From the NCBI GenBank assembly GCA_934153655.1, contig CAKPFH010000054.1, positions 1 to 6,877 on the forward strand: 6,877 nucleotides of DNA, written 5' to 3'. Both the position numbers and the translations under genes were made by a program. Of the stretch, positions 4,943-6,877 are shown one piece after another (within the stretch, counting starts at the first letter, position 1; each line of letters begins with the position of its first letter). Source of the DNA: an uncultured Bacilli bacterium. Lineage in GTDB: Bacteria > Bacillota_I > Bacilli_A > RF39 > UBA660. The notes under the pieces were generated by a model. It worked only from the letters and a program-made list of their open reading frames with translations. It was not told the origin of the DNA and did not search any database.

Positions 4943-6649
4943 TTACATTCTATCTACTTCATCTATTGCTAAAACATTTAATAAATTATGTATACAATTG
5001 TAAACAATAGTAATAAGTCCTAAGAAAGATTCTTTTTTAGTTTCATCTGTTTCACTTAGAATATGATAAGTGTTATAGAATTTATTAAATAAACTTGCAA
5101 GTTCAAATAGAAAATCTGTTATATAATTTAAAGATTTATCACGGATTGATCTTTCAAGAACACTTTCTAGTTCGGTTATTTTTAAGTAAATATCTAATTC
5201 TTCTATACTATTTATACTAAGAATTTTATAATCTTTTTTTGCTGATTTATTTAAAATTGATTTTAAACGAACAACGGTATATAAGATATAAGGACCAGTT
5301 TTACCATCAAATGAAGAGAATTTAACTGGATCAAAGATATAATCAGTTGCACGGTAAGACATTAAATCAGCATATTTAAGGGTGGCAATTGTTAATTTAT
5401 TTTTGATATTTAATCTATCGTCTATTATATCTGGTTTCATTTTTTCTTCAATTAAATTACTAATTAATTCAATTAAAGTAGATAATTGCATTACCCCTCC
5501 ATCTCTGGTTTTATAAGGTTTACCATCAGTTCCATTAATAGTTCCAAAACCAAAATGATATAGTTTAGCATCAGTTAAATTAGCAATATAAGAAGCACGG
5601 AAAACTTGTTCAAAGTATAAGGCTTGACGATTATCAACAACATACCAAATTTCATCAGGATTAAATCTTTCTTCACGAGAATAAATAGTTGCTAAATCAC
5701 GAGTTGCATAGATAGTTGCACCATCTTTTTTAATAACTAATAAAGGTGGCATTTCTTTAGTATCACTTCCTTCTTTAACATCCATGACCATAGCTCCATT
5801 TGATTCATATAAATAAGGATTAACTTTAGTAAGCATAGCAGGAATATCTTTAAATGCATCAAGTTCTCCTTCAAATAAATCAAAATGACAATTTAATTCG
5901 TTATAAACTTCTTTAATTGAAATTGAAGAAATAGCAACAAGTTGTTTCCATAAATTTAAATAAGTTTTATTACCCTTATCAATTTCAGCAGTTATTTCTC
6001 TTACTTCTTCCATTCTTTTCTCATCATTAGAAGCAGCAATATTCGCACTAGCATACATCTTACCTAGTTCCGTTGGAGTATAATTAACACTTCTATATTC
6101 TCCTTTAAAATTAGGATCAAAGTATTCTAAGTACTCCCCTCTTTTTTTAATTTCACTTAAAAGCATTCCGGCTTGACGACCCAAATCTCCTAGATGAACA
6201 TCACTTATCATGTCATAGCCAACAAGTACCCCAAGACGTCTTAAAGCCTCTCCAATATTGGCTGATCTCATATGTCCTACATGTAAAGCCTTAGCAGCAT
6301 TAGCACCACCAAAGTCAATTACAACTTTCTTTTTAGTAATATTTGGTACAAACACTTTAAAATCAGTTAAACCAGAATTTAAATAATCAAGTAAATATTT
6401 TTCATCTAATTTAAAATTAATAAAACCAGGTCCAGCAACATTAACTGATATGAAACGATAATCTAACTTCTCAACTATTTTATTCGCAACTAAAACTGGA
6501 TTTTCATGATACTTTTTAGCAAGAGCCATACAAATATTTAATTGATACCAACCAAGTTCTTTTTTACTACTGGCAAGAATTGTAACTTTTTCTTCATAGC
6601 CAAGTTCTTTTAATAAATTTTCTAAATAAATTTCTAATTCCTTTAACAT
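4943..6649 (-). CDS. argS: Arginyl-tRNA synthetase
   Basis: This 568-residue protein is a full-length class I arginyl-tRNA synthetase, which charges tRNA-Arg with arginine using ATP. The N-terminal Add-1 domain that binds the tRNA D-loop covers about 1-90, ending in VAGPGFINFKL (71-81). The Rossmann catalytic core carries the HIGH motif as HVGH (123-126) within AAKALHVGHMRSANIGEAL, then SDVHLGDLGRQAG (149-161). A degenerate KMSKS-type loop at KPYKTRDGG (377-385) is normal for this enzyme. TGPYILYTVVRLKSIL (451-466) opens the DALR anticodon-binding domain, which ends with the typical C-terminal ...VLAIDEVDRM (559-568). A perfect AGGAGG lies 4 nt before the ATG. Expression is controlled by the T-box leader upstream, and argS is the first gene of a three-gene operon. 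Confidence 0.98.
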   Translation of the reverse strand: MLKELEIYLENLLKELGYEEKVTILASSKKELGWYQLNICMALAKKYHENPVLVANKIVEKLDYRFISVNVAGPGFINFKLDEKYLLDYLNSGLTDFKVFVPNITKKKVVIDFGGANAAKALHVGHMRSANIGEALRRLGVLVGYDMISDVHLGDLGRQAGMLLSEIKKRGEYLEYFDPNFKGEYRSVNYTPTELGKMYASANIAASNDEKRMEEVREITAEIDKGNKTYLNLWKQLVAISSISIKEVYNELNCHFDLFEGELDAFKDIPAMLTKVNPYLYESNGAMVMDVKEGSDTKEMPPLLVIKKDGATIYATRDLATIYSREERFNPDEIWYVVDNRQALYFEQVFRASYIANLTDAKLYHFGFGTINGTDGKPYKTRDGGVMQLSTLIELISNLIEEKMKPDIIDDRLNIKNKLTIATLKYADLMSYRATDYIFDPVKFSSFDGKTGPYILYTVVRLKSILNKSAKKDYKILSINSIEELDIYLKITELESVLERSIRDKSLNYITDFLFELASLFNKFYNTYHILSETDETKKESFLGLITIVYNCIHNLLNVLAIDEVDRM

Positions 6650-6663
6650 ATTCCCTCCTAATT

Positions 6664-6722
6664 AAAAAAATTCTACAAAATAAGGACCCTTAAGGGTGGT
6701 ACCACCTTACTTCATAGAATTT
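6664..6722 (-). terminator. T-box-controlled intrinsic terminator of the argS leader
   Basis: AAATTCTA (6722-6715) pairs with TAGAATTT (6675-6668) ahead of seven T residues (6670-6664). Continuing inward, TGAAG/TTTTG (with wobble pairs) and TAAGG/CCTTA make a near-continuous 18-bp helix capped by the T-box bulge and the ACCC/GGGT hairpin. A competing hairpin CATAG-AAATT-CTATG (6728-6714) uses the 5' arm and would break the terminator. Confidence 0.75.
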
Positions 6723-6844
6723 CTATGCACTTATTTGATAACGCTAATAGCGATGAAACTAAAAGATACGTTCATAAGGTTTTAAAAAGATTTTCACCAA
6801 CCATCTTCTCACTAAATTAAAAGTACTTACTACTACTTCTTTTT
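6664..6844 (-). promoter_or_regulatory. T-box riboswitch for arginine (specifier CGU) upstream of argS
   Basis: The argS leader has the ordered parts of a T-box RNA, which senses uncharged tRNA. Stem I runs from AAAAAGA (6844-6838) to TCTTTT (6766-6761), with an AGTAGTA internal loop and a terminal hairpin AAGAT...ATCTT around GGTTGGTGAAA. The specifier sits in GAA-CGT-A, with CGT at 6770-6768, an arginine codon that agrees with argS. A small CGCT-ATT-AGCG hairpin follows (about 6752-6742). The antiterminator comprises TAAGG (6709-6705), bulge TGGTACC (6704-6698), ACCC-TTAA-GGGT, and CCTTA (6685-6681). The TGGT of the bulge pairs with an ACCA tRNA end, meaning discriminator base A. When arginine is short, uncharged tRNA-Arg should favour read-through into argS and the two following genes. 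Confidence 0.92.
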
Positions 6845-6859
6845 GCATTTCTTGATAAG

Positions 6860-6870
6860 AATATACTATA
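6860..6870 (-). promoter_or_regulatory. Likely -10 region of the argS operon promoter (partial)
   Basis: On the minus strand TATAGT (6870-6865) and overlapping TATATT (6865-6860) are candidate -10 boxes about 10-20 nt upstream of the T-box stem I. The matching -35 would lie beyond the window end, so the call rests on position and the AT-rich hexamer only. Confidence 0.4.
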
Positions 6871-6877
6871 AATTAAC

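Noticed and set aside
2287..6649. Use of UGA as tryptophan, as in Mycoplasma
   Set aside because: The tryptophan codons I checked in the lipoprotein, hydrolase and argS are TGG, and no long frame needs a read-through UGA, so the standard code explains everything.

Overview
The window is about 6.9 kb of very AT-rich bacterial DNA. Every complete gene ends in TAA. All tryptophans I checked in the protein genes are TGG, so the standard bacterial code is in use. A T-box leader, ribosome binding sites matching the Bacillota anti-Shine-Dalgarno sequence, and the gene families present suggest a low-GC Bacillota or Mycoplasmatota-like lineage, possibly an uncultured gut Bacilli group. That placement is inference; no species can be named.

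Left part (1-2231), all on the minus strand. A strong promoter with an exact 12-bp palindrome at its start site drives a secreted beta-rich protein whose C-terminus lies outside the window. Upstream of it is a two-gene unit, RNase III (rnc) followed by a type IV pilin-like protein. The pilin gene overlaps the end of rnc by 11 bases. An extended -10 promoter precedes rnc.

Middle (2240-3260). A plus-strand lipoprotein gene stands alone, divergent from rnc. Its protein resembles the solute-binding proteins of zinc/manganese ABC transporters but has no histidine at all. All four classical metal ligands appear replaced. It ends in a strong hairpin that also serves the converging operon.

Right part (3229-6877). 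A minus-strand operon begins with an arginine-responsive T-box leader (specifier codon CGU, T-box bulge, terminator). It continues through argS (arginyl-tRNA synthetase), a secreted or membrane-anchored GHL10/DUF187-type glycoside hydrolase and a small three-helix membrane protein, and ends in its own terminator hairpin. The last two genes probably come under partial T-box control because no terminator is visible between the genes.

Most of the genes are ordinary housekeeping or cell-surface genes. I see no defence system, mobile element, CRISPR array, tRNA or rRNA. The points most worth a second look are the histidine-free ZnuA-like lipoprotein, the lone pilin embedded in the rnc transcript, the palindromic operator at the promoter of the secreted protein, and the unusual geometry of the T-box terminator.
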